Shown: positions 25,567 to 35,154 of the stretch, piece after piece | Position numbering within the stretch: the first letter of the stretch is position 1 | Layout: each line of letters starts with the position of its first letter | DNA from: Promicromonospora sp. Populi | Lineage (GTDB): Bacteria; Actinomycetota; Actinomycetes; Actinomycetales; Cellulomonadaceae | Assembly: GCF_041081105.1 (NCBI RefSeq) | Contig: NZ_CP163528.1 | Location: forward strand, 3,038,001-3,102,000 | DNA: 64,000 nucleotides | Direction of reading: 5' to 3' | Program-made: the position numbers and the translations under genes | Notes under the pieces: model-generated | Told to the model about the DNA's origin: nothing | Databases searched by the model: none | Seen by the model: the letters and a program-made list of their open reading frames with translations, nothing else

Positions 25567-25627
25567 GTGAGATTCTGCACCTGTTACCGGCCGACGTCAA
25601 CACCGAGTCGGACGATTGTCCAAGAGT

Positions 25628-25643
25628 TGTGCCATCGATCACA
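25628..25643. promoter_or_regulatory. Crp/GlxR-like site upstream of the sRNA
   Basis: TGTGCCATCGATCACA matches TGTGAnnnnnnTCACA at nine of ten positions. Its centre is about 70 bp upstream of the predicted sRNA start, a classic position for an activating Crp-family protein. It is also upstream of the MFS gene on the other strand. Confidence 0.5.
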
Positions 25644-25862
25644 AAAACGTTTTCTAGCCTCCGCCCGCACCGGCCCGGGAGCCACTCGATCCCCGAGATT
25701 CCGCCGTTCGCGCGGCGCGCGGCCGCCATCTCGCCGACGGCGGACAAATCGCCCTACCAGGCCCCGCGGAGCCCTCGTCGGGCGCCCGCAAGATCACCCT
25801 CCCCGGGGCCCGATCCGGTCCTGGAAAAAAGCCTTGGCCGCGCCTCCTAGACTCGATCGTTT

Positions 25863-27103
25863 GTGAGCACACTCGTTGAGGCCCTCCTCCCCCGACGGCT
25901 CGGGCGGCCGTTCCGCTGGCTCGTCTCGGCGTCCTGGACGAGCAACATCGGCGACGGCATCGCGCTGGCCGCCGGCCCCTGCTCGTCGCCTCGCAGACCG
26001 ACAGCGCGTTCCTCGTCGCGCTCGCCGCGATGCTCCAGCGGCTGCCGTGGCTCCTGTTCGGGCTCTGGTCCGGCGCGCTCGCCGACCGCCTGGACCGCCG
26101 TCGGGTAGTCATCCTCGCCAATACGATCCGGGCCCTGGTCATCAGCGTCCTGTGCGTCTTCATCGCGACCGGGACCGTGAGCATCTCCATGGTGCTCACC
26201 GCGATGTTCCTCTACGGCGTCGCCGAGGTCTTCGCGGACACCGCGCAGCAGACGTTCCTGCCGACGGTCGTCGCGCCCGCCGACCTGGGCGCCGGCAACC
26301 AGCGCATGCAGGCCGGGTTCCTCGCCGCCAACCAGCTTGTGGGCCCGCCGCTGGGTGCCTTCTTCTTCGGCGTGGGCATGGTCTGGCCGTTCGCGGTGCA
26401 GGTGCTCTGCGTGGCGCTGGCGATCTTGCTGATCTCCCGCCTCACGGCCCCGCCCGGCACGTCGTTCACCGCGGAGCGCAACGCGGACTCCTACGTCCGC
26501 AAGGACATCGCCGAGGGCCTGCGCTGGGTGTGGCGCCACGCCCCCGTGCGGACCCTGTGCATAGTCATCCTGGTCTTCAACATCACGTGGGCCGCGCCGT
26601 GGGGCGTGCTGGTCAAGTACTCGCTGGACCACCTGCACATGAGCGAGATCGGCTTCGGCCTGCTCACCACGTCGAGCGCGCTGGGCGGGATCGTCGGCAT
26701 AGTCGCGTACGGCTGGCTGGAGCGGCACGTGAACCTGGCGACGCTGATGCGCATCTGCCTCTCGCTGGAGGTGCTCACGCACGCCGCGTTCGCGCTGACC
26801 ACCACGGGCTGGGTGGCGATCGCCATCATGTTCGAGTTCGGCGTCTACGCGTTCGTCTGGGGCACGCTGTCCACCACCATCCGGCAGCGCGCGGTGCCCA
26901 AGGCGTTCCAGGGCCGCGTGGCGTCGATCAACATGCTCTGCGTGTTCGGCGGGCTGATCGTCGGCCAGGGCATCGGCGGTGTCATCGCGGAGAACTGGGG
27001 CCTGGTGGCCCCGTGGTGGTTCGCCTGCGCGGGAGCCGCCGTCACGCTCCTGCTGGTCTGGAAGTCGCTGGGCAACGTGGCCCACGCCCAGGCGACGGAC
27101 TAG
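25863..27103 (+). pseudogene. MFS transporter interrupted by one-base frameshift
   Basis: The GTG at 25863 (TAGACT 9 nt upstream) starts a typical MFS N terminus: LGRPFRWLVSASWTSNIGDGIALAAGP. The frame then fails at 25976-25979, where four C residues would need to be five. With one base added, the next codons read LLVASQTDSAFLVALAAMLQ and join the second frame, which runs to 27103 (about 413 residues in total, about 12 membrane helices). Either a recent frameshift mutation or a sequencing error in a C-run. A shortened product could start at the ATG at 26030. Family: MFS drug or metabolite efflux. Confidence 0.8.
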
Positions 27104-27138
27104 ACCCGCAGGGACCGGCGGCTGAAGGGTAAGCTTCT

Positions 27139-28479
27139 TCAGCGCGCCCTGACGATCGGGATCGAGCCCGTTTCGGTGAACTCGCGCATGCGCTTGCTCA
27201 CCGTCGACTGGCTGACGCCGACCTCCTCGGCGATCTCCCGATACGTACGGCCCTTGGTGCGCAGGTCGATCATGCGCTCGGCGTCCTGCGTGCCGAGCTG
27301 AGTGTTCCGGCGCGGCGAGCGGCGCGGGGGGATCGCGTCCCGGACGTTCGCCGTGGCGCGGGCCGCCGCCTCGGCCGGGTCCGCGGCCGGCAGATCCGCG
27401 TCGGACGCCTGGTCAAAAACCTGCTCCGCCGGATCGGTCTCCGGACCCGGGGCGCGCTCGCTCACTGACTGCCGCGGCATGTCGAGCGCGACGCTGCGCC
27501 GCACGGCCCGGCGGTCCGACTCCTCCTTGAGCGCGTTCGCGGCGTCGAGCATGCTCGCGGCGGCGCGGACATCCTCCGCGTCGCGCACGCTCGCAGCGTC
27601 GAACTCACCTGCGAACTGAGCGGCGACGACGTCGGCGGCGCGCCTCTCGTACTCCGGCACCCCGACCTCGGGCGCCTCGACCGCACCCCACGCGCCCGAC
27701 GCCCGCAGGTCTGAAGCCCGCGAGTCCGACGCCCGTGGGTCCAGGAACTCGTCGGTCAGGATCCCGGTCAGCCGCTGCCGGTCGGCGAGGTGCAGACGAG
27801 CGACGTCGGCGGTGCCGTCCCCGACGGCCGCGAGCGCCTCGCACCAGGCGGCGACCTGGGCGCGCATGTCAGTGGGCGGCACGGTGCGCAGGGCCACGGA
27901 GCGCGCCCGTCGTCGTCCGGCCTCTGCCTTGGCGAGCCGACGGCGGGCGGTGCGTGATCCGTCGTTCAGGCTCTGCGCCCGGAACAGGTCTTCGGTGGTG
28001 AGGAAGAGCGCGTGCATGCGCGCGGACTGCCGCATGGCCGACCAGGACGTCCCGGTGGCCAGGTGCCGGTCGCCGATGAGCGCCAGGTGCCACATGAGTG
28101 CGGCGAGCAGGGGCACGATGAACCGGAACAGGACGGCGCCGATCGGGTGGCCGATGTACGCCTCGTGCCATGCGGCGAACACGCCGGAGGCCGACGAGAG
28201 CACCCAGGTCAGGGCGAGCAGCGTGCCGCCGGGCCGGTTGTCCCGGGCGGCCTCGCGCGCCAGGAGGGCGACTGTGACCAGGGACAGCTCGAAGACGCCG
28301 GCTGTCGCGTAGGCCGTGCCCTGGTTCATGGCGAGGACGTCGATGCCGAACTGGACCATCGCCAGGTATGCGGACCCGGTCGAGATGAGGGCGACGGATA
28401 TCGCGCCGGTGAGGACCAGGTTGCGGGATCGGCGCGTCGGGACGGTCGTGACGGGGAACGTCCGGTCGGCGGGTGCCAC
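27139..28479 (-). CDS. Membrane protein with C-terminal HTH (DUF2637-like)
   Basis: A 446-residue protein. Four hydrophobic segments lie in the first 145 residues, in the style of the DUF2637/Spd proteins of actinobacterial plasmids. A charged, alanine-rich linker follows (about 165-380). The C terminus (about 390-440) holds a resolvase-type helix-turn-helix: AERMIDLRTKGRTYREIAEEVGVSQSTVSKRM. A membrane-anchored DNA-binding protein is implied. The GTG at 28479 follows AAGGAGAGATCACC. It is divergent from the L,D-transpeptidase. Possible origin in a plasmid or conjugative element, but no transfer genes are near. Confidence 0.65.
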   Translation of the reverse strand: MAPADRTFPVTTVPTRRSRNLVLTGAISVALISTGSAYLAMVQFGIDVLAMNQGTAYATAGVFELSLVTVALLAREAARDNRPGGTLLALTWVLSSASGVFAAWHEAYIGHPIGAVLFRFIVPLLAALMWHLALIGDRHLATGTSWSAMRQSARMHALFLTTEDLFRAQSLNDGSRTARRRLAKAEAGRRRARSVALRTVPPTDMRAQVAAWCEALAAVGDGTADVARLHLADRQRLTGILTDEFLDPRASDSRASDLRASGAWGAVEAPEVGVPEYERRAADVVAAQFAGEFDAASVRDAEDVRAAASMLDAANALKEESDRRAVRRSVALDMPRQSVSERAPGPETDPAEQVFDQASDADLPAADPAEAAARATANVRDAIPPRRSPRRNTQLGTQDAERMIDLRTKGRTYREIAEEVGVSQSTVSKRMREFTETGSIPIVRAR

Positions 28480-28600
28480 GGTGATCTCTCCTTGGTCGAG
28501 GACTGTCGGGCGAGAGAATATCGAACAACAGTTCGGATGCCCAGAGGGTGGGCGAAACCGAAGATATCGGACATGTGTGTCGGCCCGGTATCGTCGATGT

Positions 28601-29485
28601 ATGTCGCGCACGCTCTGGGCCTGGGTTGCGGGCGGTGTAGCGGTAGCGCTCCTGGTGACGGCGGGCTGGCTGGTCCTGCGGCCCGACGGCGATACGGCCC
28701 CCGGCGTAGCGGCTTCCCCGTCGGCGCGCCCGTCGCCGTCGGACAGCCCAAGTGCCAGTCCCAGCCCGACCGGGCCGGTGCCCGCCACCTACTCCCTGAC
28801 CACCCTGACCCGGCCGCGTATCGACCAGGTGCTCCCCGGCGCGCTCCCGCTGGCCAAGATCGACACGCTCCGCGGCCTGCCCGGGGTGGTCGCCGTGCCG
28901 CGGTCGCCCCGGATCCCCGCCTACGCCGAACCCGACGTGACCGAGGCGCCGGTGCTCGCCCTGGAGTCCGAGTACTACGAGGCCGACGCGCGCTGGCTGG
29001 TGGTGGAGCGCCGGCCCGGGTGGGTCCGGGTGCTCGTCCCGTACGGGCGTGGCGCACTGCCGTCCGACGATCCCGGCAGGGTGAACGGCGCTTCCGCCTG
29101 GCTCCGGGAGCGCCACGTCCACCTGGAGCACGAGAGCCGGTCGGTGGTGGTCGACCTGTCGGACCGCACGGTAACCCTGACGCGGGCCGACGGCGGCACC
29201 GAGCGGCTCGCCGTCGCGATCGGCGCTCCCGAGACGCCGACGCCGCTGGGCCTGACCCAGGTGTTCACCGTCACGGAGGCGGTGAACACCGGGCTGTCCG
29301 TGTTCCTGTCGATGCAGAGCGAGTCGCTCGACGGGTTCTACGGCACCGACTACGCAGCCACCGCTCTGCACGTGGGTGTGGGCCAGGGCCAGGCGGTGAG
29401 CAACGGCTGCCTCCGGCTCTCGAGCACAGACTTCGAGCACCTCACCGACCTGGACCCGGGCGTCCCGGTACTGATCAAGCCCTAG
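28601..29485 (+). CDS. L,D-transpeptidase (YkuD domain)
   Basis: A 294-residue exported or membrane-anchored protein with an N-terminal transmembrane segment (about 5-26), a Ser/Pro-rich linker, and a central region of unknown fold. The C-terminal YkuD domain contains HVGVGQGQAVSNGCLRL, with catalytic Cys in SNGCLRL and the conserved His before it. These enzymes make 3-3 cross-links in peptidoglycan or anchor proteins. The ATG at 28601 lies 6 nt after TATCGT (leaderless). Its stop codon overlaps the stop of the convergent ABC gene. Confidence 0.87.
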   Translation: MSRTLWAWVAGGVAVALLVTAGWLVLRPDGDTAPGVAASPSARPSPSDSPSASPSPTGPVPATYSLTTLTRPRIDQVLPGALPLAKIDTLRGLPGVVAVPRSPRIPAYAEPDVTEAPVLALESEYYEADARWLVVERRPGWVRVLVPYGRGALPSDDPGRVNGASAWLRERHVHLEHESRSVVVDLSDRTVTLTRADGGTERLAVAIGAPETPTPLGLTQVFTVTEAVNTGLSVFLSMQSESLDGFYGTDYAATALHVGVGQGQAVSNGCLRLSSTDFEHLTDLDPGVPVLIKP

Positions 29486-30489
29486 TGGGCGGTCGGGCAG
29501 GGGTCCTCGGCCGCCATGCGGAAGCAGCCCACGAAGTGGCCGGGCGCGTGCTCGACCAGGCCGAGGCCGTTCGGCACCTCGCCCGAGCCTGAGCCCTCCT
29601 CCGACGCCGCCTCCCCGCCCAGCGACCGGCCCTGCGCCACCTGCGCCTCGTGGTACAGGCACCGCCCCGCCAGGCGCGCGGTGCGCGACGCCTCCGCCGC
29701 CTCGACCTCTTCCCACGTCCGGTCCAGGTGCGGCACCGACGCCAGCAGGTCCCGCGTGTAGGGGTGCAGCGGGTCGTCGAAGACGGCGGTCGTGTCACCC
29801 CGCTCCACCACGCGGCCCTTGTAGAGGATGACCACCCGGTCGGAGACGTAGTTGCCGAGCGAGAGGTCGTGCGTGACGAACAGGATGCCCAGGCCGCGCG
29901 CCTTGAGCTCGCCCAGCAGGTTGAGCACGTCGATGCGGGTCGAGGCGTCGAGCATGGAGATGATCTCGTCGGCGACCAGCAGCTCGATGTCGAGCAGCAG
30001 GGCGCGCGCGATGAGCAGGCGCTGCAGCTGCCCGCCGGAGAGCTGGTGCGGGAACTTGCCCAGGATGTCGTCCGGTTCGAGCGTCACCGCTGCGAGCGCG
30101 TCGTCGAGCTTCGACCGCCAGCTCGCGGACGAGACCCGCGGAAAGTAGGAGCGCCGCAGGGTCTCGAACGCCCGGTCCACCTTGTAGATGGGGTTGAACG
30201 AGCTGAACGGGTCCTGGAACACACCCTGGACCCTGCGGTAGTAGTTGCGCCGCGCCTTGAACCCGAGCTTGGTGACGTCGCGCCCGTCGAACGTGATGGT
30301 GCCGCCCGAGGAGTCGAGCAGGTGGAGCACCATCTTGCCGATGGTCGACTTGCCGCTGCCCGACTCCCCGATGAGCGAAACCACCTCGCCGCGCTGCACG
30401 TCGAGGCTGACCTGCCGCACCGCGTGCAGGTCGGAGGTGCCGAAGGTGCCGGTCTTGTAGACCTTGTCGAGCTTGGTGAGCGTCAGCAT
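29482..30489 (-). CDS. Opp/Dpp-type ABC transporter ATPase (F-type)
   Basis: A 335-residue nucleotide-binding subunit. Walker A GESGSGKST lies near residue 38, Q-loop VFQDPFSSFNP, signature LSGGQLQRL, Walker B LLVADE followed by IISMLD, and the H-loop VTHDLS. The C-terminal 60 residues are an unusual extension (Glu/Gly-rich) containing two cysteines typical of the Opp C terminus. The ATG at 30489 overlaps the previous stop (TGATG), showing translational coupling. Last gene of the five-gene transporter operon. Confidence 0.93.
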   Translation of the reverse strand: MLTLTKLDKVYKTGTFGTSDLHAVRQVSLDVQRGEVVSLIGESGSGKSTIGKMVLHLLDSSGGTITFDGRDVTKLGFKARRNYYRRVQGVFQDPFSSFNPIYKVDRAFETLRRSYFPRVSSASWRSKLDDALAAVTLEPDDILGKFPHQLSGGQLQRLLIARALLLDIELLVADEIISMLDASTRIDVLNLLGELKARGLGILFVTHDLSLGNYVSDRVVILYKGRVVERGDTTAVFDDPLHPYTRDLLASVPHLDRTWEEVEAAEASRTARLAGRCLYHEAQVAQGRSLGGEAASEEGSGSGEVPNGLGLVEHAPGHFVGCFRMAAEDPCPTAH

Positions 30490-31439
30490 CAGCTCACCGC
30501 CCAGCACGCGACGTGGTGTCCCTCGGCAACTTCCCGGAACGGCGGGGCCTCGGCGCACTTGTCGTGCGCCAGGGGGCAGCGGTCGCGGAACCGGCAGCCT
30601 GCTGGCGGGTCCAGGAGTGACGGCGGCCGCCCCTCGATGCCTTCGAGCCGCTGCACCTCGTACCGGTCGCCGACCTTGGGCAGCGCCCCGATGAGCATCT
30701 TCGTGTACGGGTGCAGCGGCTCCTCGATGATGGTGTGCGCCGGCGCCTTCTCCGCGAGGTGCCCGGCGTACATGACGAGGATCGTGTCGGCGACCTGGAA
30801 CAGCACCGAGATGTCGTGCGTGATGACGATCATCGACTTCACGAACCCGTGGTCGCGGAACTCGACCAGCGCCCGAGCGACGGCCTTCTGGGAGGACACG
30901 TCGAGGGCGGACGTGACCTCGTCGCCGATCAGCAGCGAGGGGTTCAGGAGCGTCGAGAGCACCAGCACCACCCGCTGCTTCATACCGCCGGACAGCTCGA
31001 TCGGGTAGCGCCCCAGCACGTCGGCGTCGAGCCCCACGAGCTTGAGGCGCCGTTCGAGCTCGGGCAGCACCTCCGAGTACCGCACGTTGTGCGCCTTCAG
31101 GAGGTCGCGGATCATCCGGCCGATCTTGCGGGTCGGGTTCATCGCGGACATCGCGTACTGCGGGATGAGGGACACCTCGCGGTAGCGGTGCCGGCGCATG
31201 GCGCCGTCGTCGGACAAAGGCAGCTCGTTCTCGTCCAGGACCACCGTGCCGCCCACGTGCTGCATACGGGTGTCGAGGCGGATCAGGGCCTTGCCGAGCG
31301 TTGTCTTGCCGCAGCCGGACTCACCGGCGATGCCCATGATCTCGCCGTCCGCCACCTCGAAGGTGACCCCGTCGAGGGCCTTCACGTCGCCGCGCAGGGT
31401 GCGGTACCAGACCCGCAGGTCGGTCACGGAAAGTGCCAT
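30489..31439 (-). CDS. Opp/Dpp-type ABC transporter ATPase (D-type)
   Basis: A 316-residue nucleotide-binding subunit with Walker A GESGCGKTT, signature LSGGMKQRV, Walker B LLIGDE and H-loop ITHDIS. The C terminus has the four-cysteine motif CRFRDRCPLAHDKC...GHHVACW found in DppD/OppD, reported to bind an iron-sulfur cluster in mycobacterial Dpp. The ATG at 31439 overlaps the permease stop (TGATG). Confidence 0.93.
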   Translation of the reverse strand: MALSVTDLRVWYRTLRGDVKALDGVTFEVADGEIMGIAGESGCGKTTLGKALIRLDTRMQHVGGTVVLDENELPLSDDGAMRRHRYREVSLIPQYAMSAMNPTRKIGRMIRDLLKAHNVRYSEVLPELERRLKLVGLDADVLGRYPIELSGGMKQRVVLVLSTLLNPSLLIGDEVTSALDVSSQKAVARALVEFRDHGFVKSMIVITHDISVLFQVADTILVMYAGHLAEKAPAHTIIEEPLHPYTKMLIGALPKVGDRYEVQRLEGIEGRPPSLLDPPAGCRFRDRCPLAHDKCAEAPPFREVAEGHHVACWAVS

Positions 31440-32392
31440 CACATCTCCCGCAGCTTGGGGTTGAAGACCTCGTCGAGACCCACGTTCATGATGTACAGCG
31501 AGCCCACGATGAGCGTGATCCCCAGCCCCGGCGGGATGAACCACCACCACAGCCCCAGATGGAGCGCGCTCCACTGCACTGCCTGGTTCATCATCAGGCC
31601 GAGCGACATCGCGTTGGTGGGCCCGAGCCCGATGAAGTCGAGCGACGCCGCCGTGAGGATCGACCCACCGAACAGCAGCACGAACGTCATGAAGAGGTAC
31701 GAGTACATGTTGGGCGCGACCTCGCGCCGCAGGATCGTGCCAGTCCCCACCCCCGACAGCCGGGCCAGGTCGATGAAGTCGCGCGAGCGCAGCGACAGGG
31801 TCTGCGAGCGCACCGCGCGCGCCACCCACGGCCAGCTGAACACGCCGATGTACAGCGCCTGCATCGGGACGCTCCGCACACCCAGGTAGGCGTTGATGAT
31901 GATGAGCACCACAAAGCCGGGGATCACGAGCACCACGTTGGTGAGCATGTTCAGCAGCTCGTCGATCAGGCCGCCGCGGTAGCCCGCGACGAACCCGATG
32001 GTCATGCCGATCACCGCGGACACGGCGCTACCCAGCACGCCCACCAGGAACGTGGACCGCAGGCCCGCTACGAACTGCGCGAACACGTCCTGGCCGAACG
32101 TCGTAGTACCGAACAGGAAGTCCGCCGACGGCGGCGCCATGGGCGGCCCCGCGTAGTCCATCGGCGCGTACCGCAGGAACGCCGGGCCGATCAGACCCAG
32201 CAGCAGGAACCCGAGAACGACTACCCCGCCGATCAGGACCTTGGGGTTGCGCAGCGCGAAGTACAGCGTCTCGCGTGCGTCTCCCTGTGGTTTGCGGCCG
32301 CCTGCCATCCCGCTGCCCGACGTCGCGCCGGTCACGCCGGGTTGTTCGCTCGCCTCGGTCCCGGGTCCCGCGGTCGGTTGTGTCGCCGTCAT
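31439..32392 (-). CDS. Opp/Dpp-type ABC permease (C-type)
   Basis: A 317-residue inner-membrane permease with an N-terminal cytoplasmic tail of about 50 residues and six predicted helices. The conserved loop ARAVRSQTLSLRSRDFIDLARLSGVG carries the EAA-like motif that contacts the ATPases. Its ATG overlaps the stop of the upstream permease (ATGA). Confidence 0.93.
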   Translation of the reverse strand: MTATQPTAGPGTEASEQPGVTGATSGSGMAGGRKPQGDARETLYFALRNPKVLIGGVVVLGFLLLGLIGPAFLRYAPMDYAGPPMAPPSADFLFGTTTFGQDVFAQFVAGLRSTFLVGVLGSAVSAVIGMTIGFVAGYRGGLIDELLNMLTNVVLVIPGFVVLIIINAYLGVRSVPMQALYIGVFSWPWVARAVRSQTLSLRSRDFIDLARLSGVGTGTILRREVAPNMYSYLFMTFVLLFGGSILTAASLDFIGLGPTNAMSLGLMMNQAVQWSALHLGLWWWFIPPGLGITLIVGSLYIMNVGLDEVFNPKLREM

Positions 32393-33384
32393 GCTGTCGC
32401 CCCCGTCAGTCCGGTCCGTGTGCGGGGGTCGACCAGCACGTAGACGATGTCGATCACGAAGTTGGCGACCAGCACGCCGATCACCACGAACAGCAGGGTG
32501 CCCTGCAGCAGGAAGAAGTCCTGGTTCTGGATGGCGGACAGCACGAGCCGGCCCAGGCCCGGGTAGGCGAACACGATCTCGGTCACCAGGGCGCCACCCA
32601 GGATCGTGCCGAGCTGGAGCGCGAGCCCGGTGATCTGCGGCAGCATCGCGTTGCGGAACGCGTACTTCCGGATGAGCCGCTTCGGGGCGCCGAGCGCGGA
32701 GAGGTAGTTCGCGTAGTCCGACTCGAGCTCGTAGATGATCAGGTTCCGCATGCCGATCGCCCAGCCGCCGAGCGAGACGAGGAACAGCGACAGGAACGGC
32801 AGCACCCAGTGCTGCAGCAGGTCGCCCACGAACGTCCACGACCACCGCGGCACCATGCCGAAGTCGTAGCCGCCGGCCACCGGGAACCAGCCGAGAACAA
32901 CGCCGAGGCCCCACGCGAGCAGGATCGCCAGCCACATGTACGGCATGGCCGTGACCAGGTACCCGACCGGCAGGGCGACGTTGTCGAGCCAGCGGCTGCG
33001 CGCCGCCATCGCCCCCACGCTGTTGCCGACCACCCAGCTGAGCAGGATGGCCGGGATCATGATGCCCAGCGTGTAGGGCACGGCGTCGAGCACCACCTGG
33101 CTCACGGGCGCGGGGAACAACCACACGCTCGTGCCCAGGTCACCGCGGAACAGCGCCGCCCAGTAGTTCAGGTACTGCTGCCAGATCGGCAGGTCGAGGC
33201 CGAACGTCCGCTCGTAGTACTCGGTCATGGCCGCGATCGTCTCGGGGTGCTGCACGGCGGCGCGGGCCACCATCCGCTGAACCGGATCCCCCGGCATGAG
33301 CCGGGGGATCAGCCAGTTCAGCGTGACCGCGACGACGAAGGTCAGGCCGTAGACCAGGGTCTTGCGGGCGAGGTAACCGCGCAT
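32389..33384 (-). CDS. Opp/Dpp-type ABC permease (B-type)
   Basis: A 331-residue inner-membrane permease with the typical start of DppB-like proteins (MRGYLARKTLVYGLTFVVAV, then a large periplasmic loop with MPGDPV) and the loop SDYANYLSALGAPKRLIRKYAFRNAMLPQ. It follows the binding protein gene after 3 bp. Confidence 0.93.
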   Translation of the reverse strand: MRGYLARKTLVYGLTFVVAVTLNWLIPRLMPGDPVQRMVARAAVQHPETIAAMTEYYERTFGLDLPIWQQYLNYWAALFRGDLGTSVWLFPAPVSQVVLDAVPYTLGIMIPAILLSWVVGNSVGAMAARSRWLDNVALPVGYLVTAMPYMWLAILLAWGLGVVLGWFPVAGGYDFGMVPRWSWTFVGDLLQHWVLPFLSLFLVSLGGWAIGMRNLIIYELESDYANYLSALGAPKRLIRKYAFRNAMLPQITGLALQLGTILGGALVTEIVFAYPGLGRLVLSAIQNQDFFLLQGTLLFVVIGVLVANFVIDIVYVLVDPRTRTGLTGATA

Positions 33385-33387
33385 CCG

Positions 33388-35154
33388 TCAGGAGGCCGGC
33401 TCGAGGCCGAGCAGCGTGTTGATGCCGCCCATCTGCGTGTACCCGTTCCACATGATCGGGAAGTACGCGTCCTCACGGCCCTCCTTGGGCCAGTTGGTCC
33501 ACTGCGACTCGTTGTACTGGGCCCACGCGCCGTTGTACCAGAGCGGGATCGCCGGCAGGTCGGTCAGGAACTTCTCCTGGACCTGGGACAGCGTCTCGGA
33601 GAACTCAGGCGTGCCGGTCTCGGTGCGGGACAGCGTCTGCACCAGGTCCCACGCGCCCTCGTCCTCGTAGCGACCGAAGTTGCCCACCAGCATCTGCTCG
33701 TGGATGGGCTGGTAGAACGCGTAGTTGTAGTAGGTCCACGGGGTGTTGCTCACGCCCGCGTTGCCGTTGATGACGAGGTCGAAGTCGCCGGTGGCCCGCG
33801 CGTCGTCGACGGCGCCCTGGTCGGGGAAGTCGGCGGTGACCCGGATGCCGGCCGCGGAGGCGTCCTCCGCGATGACACGCGCCGCTTCCATCCAGTCGGT
33901 CCAGCCGGCCGGGACGATCAGCGTCAGGTCGATCTGTTCGCCGTCCGGCGTCTCGACGAACCCGTCGCCGTCGGTGTCCTCGTAGCCGGCGTCGGCCAGG
34001 ATCGACCGGGCCTCGTCCGCGTCGAAGGTGAAGCCGTGCTCGGCGACGACGTCCTCGTCGTAGTACTCCTCGAACGCCGGCACCAGGCCCGACGGGTGCG
34101 CCTTGGCGACCAGGCCGCCGTACGCGTTCGCAACGATCTTGTCGACGTCGATCGACCGGGCCAGCGCCTGCCGGAAGTCGACGTCGTCCATCGGCGGCCG
34201 CGTCTGGTTCGGGATCAGGTTCGCCGACGCCGCCGCCAGCATGTACGGCTCACCCGCGTAGTAGGTGCTGACCTGGCCGGAGTCCACAAGCGTGTTGACG
34301 CCGGGCAGGAAGTTGTTGCTCAGGTCGAGGCTGCCGGACAGCATGAGCCCGAGCGCCACCTCGTTGGAGGTGTTCACGACGTCGACGATGTACCTCATCG
34401 GCATCTCGTAGCCGAGCTCGCTCCGGGCCCACCAGTCGTCGTTGCGCTCCCAGACCATGCGGTCCTGCCCGACGGCGGAGAACCGGAAGGCGCCCGAGCC
34501 GATCGGGTCCTCGTTCGGGTTGGAGAGCAGGTCGTCCTCGGACCAGTCCCCCATGATGTGCTCCGGGACCACCATCGTGGTGTAGAGCCAGTTGTCCCAC
34601 TCCTGGTAGCGCGGGTCGGAGAACGTGAACTCGACTGTCGTGTCGCCAGTGGCCTCGACGCTGTCCAGCCAGGTCCACAGGTTGGAGTAGGGCACGGCGT
34701 CGATCTGGCCGAGCTCGGTGGTGAAGACGACGTCGTCCGCGTTGAGCGTCTCGCCGTCCTGCCAGGTCAGGCCCTCGCGGAGGGTCAGCTCGTAGGTGTC
34801 GTCGTCAATCCACTCACCACCCTCGGCGAGCCAGGGCGTCAGCTCGAGCGTGATCGGGTCGAACTGGAACAGCGGCTCATACAGCAGGCCGCGCGTGGCT
34901 GTCGCCTCGCCCGAGCTGGGGATCGGGTTCCAGGACGACGGCGGGCCCCACTGTGTACCGCTCGTGAAGAGCGTCTCCTCGCGGGGGTACTCACCCACCA
35001 GCTCGTTCGCGGAGTCCATGCCTTCGGCGGACGCATACGGGTTGGAGATCGGCTCGTTGCCGCCGCCGCCGGAGCAGCCGGCGAGCAGCAGGCCCGCCGC
35101 CGCAGCCGTCGCCAGGGCCGACGCGCCCCGTGACCTGGTCTGTCGAAGGGACAT
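33388..35154 (-). CDS. Family 5 extracellular solute-binding lipoprotein
   Basis: A 588-residue binding protein with a lipoprotein signal peptide; the lipobox LLAGC puts the lipidated Cys near residue 27. The mature part has the SBP_bac_5 layout: LLYEPLFQFDP, YELTLREGLTWQDGETLNADDV, and GSGAFRFSAV. Peptides are the usual cargo, but family members also carry cello- or xylo-oligosaccharides, which would fit an organism with a xylose operon; the sequence does not decide. The ATG at 35154 follows GAGAGGATCGCTG. First gene of the operon. Confidence 0.93.
   Translation of the reverse strand: MSLRQTRSRGASALATAAAAGLLLAGCSGGGGNEPISNPYASAEGMDSANELVGEYPREETLFTSGTQWGPPSSWNPIPSSGEATATRGLLYEPLFQFDPITLELTPWLAEGGEWIDDDTYELTLREGLTWQDGETLNADDVVFTTELGQIDAVPYSNLWTWLDSVEATGDTTVEFTFSDPRYQEWDNWLYTTMVVPEHIMGDWSEDDLLSNPNEDPIGSGAFRFSAVGQDRMVWERNDDWWARSELGYEMPMRYIVDVVNTSNEVALGLMLSGSLDLSNNFLPGVNTLVDSGQVSTYYAGEPYMLAAASANLIPNQTRPPMDDVDFRQALARSIDVDKIVANAYGGLVAKAHPSGLVPAFEEYYDEDVVAEHGFTFDADEARSILADAGYEDTDGDGFVETPDGEQIDLTLIVPAGWTDWMEAARVIAEDASAAGIRVTADFPDQGAVDDARATGDFDLVINGNAGVSNTPWTYYNYAFYQPIHEQMLVGNFGRYEDEGAWDLVQTLSRTETGTPEFSETLSQVQEKFLTDLPAIPLWYNGAWAQYNESQWTNWPKEGREDAYFPIMWNGYTQMGGINTLLGLEPAS

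Noticed and set aside
25976..25979. Programmed frameshifting in the MFS gene
   Set aside because: There is only a short C-run and no slippery heptamer or downstream pseudoknot that I can see; mutation or sequence error is simpler.
27139..29485. An integrated plasmid or prophage around the DUF2637-like gene
   Set aside because: No integrase, transfer genes or attachment-site repeats, and the flanking genes are ordinary chromosomal ones.
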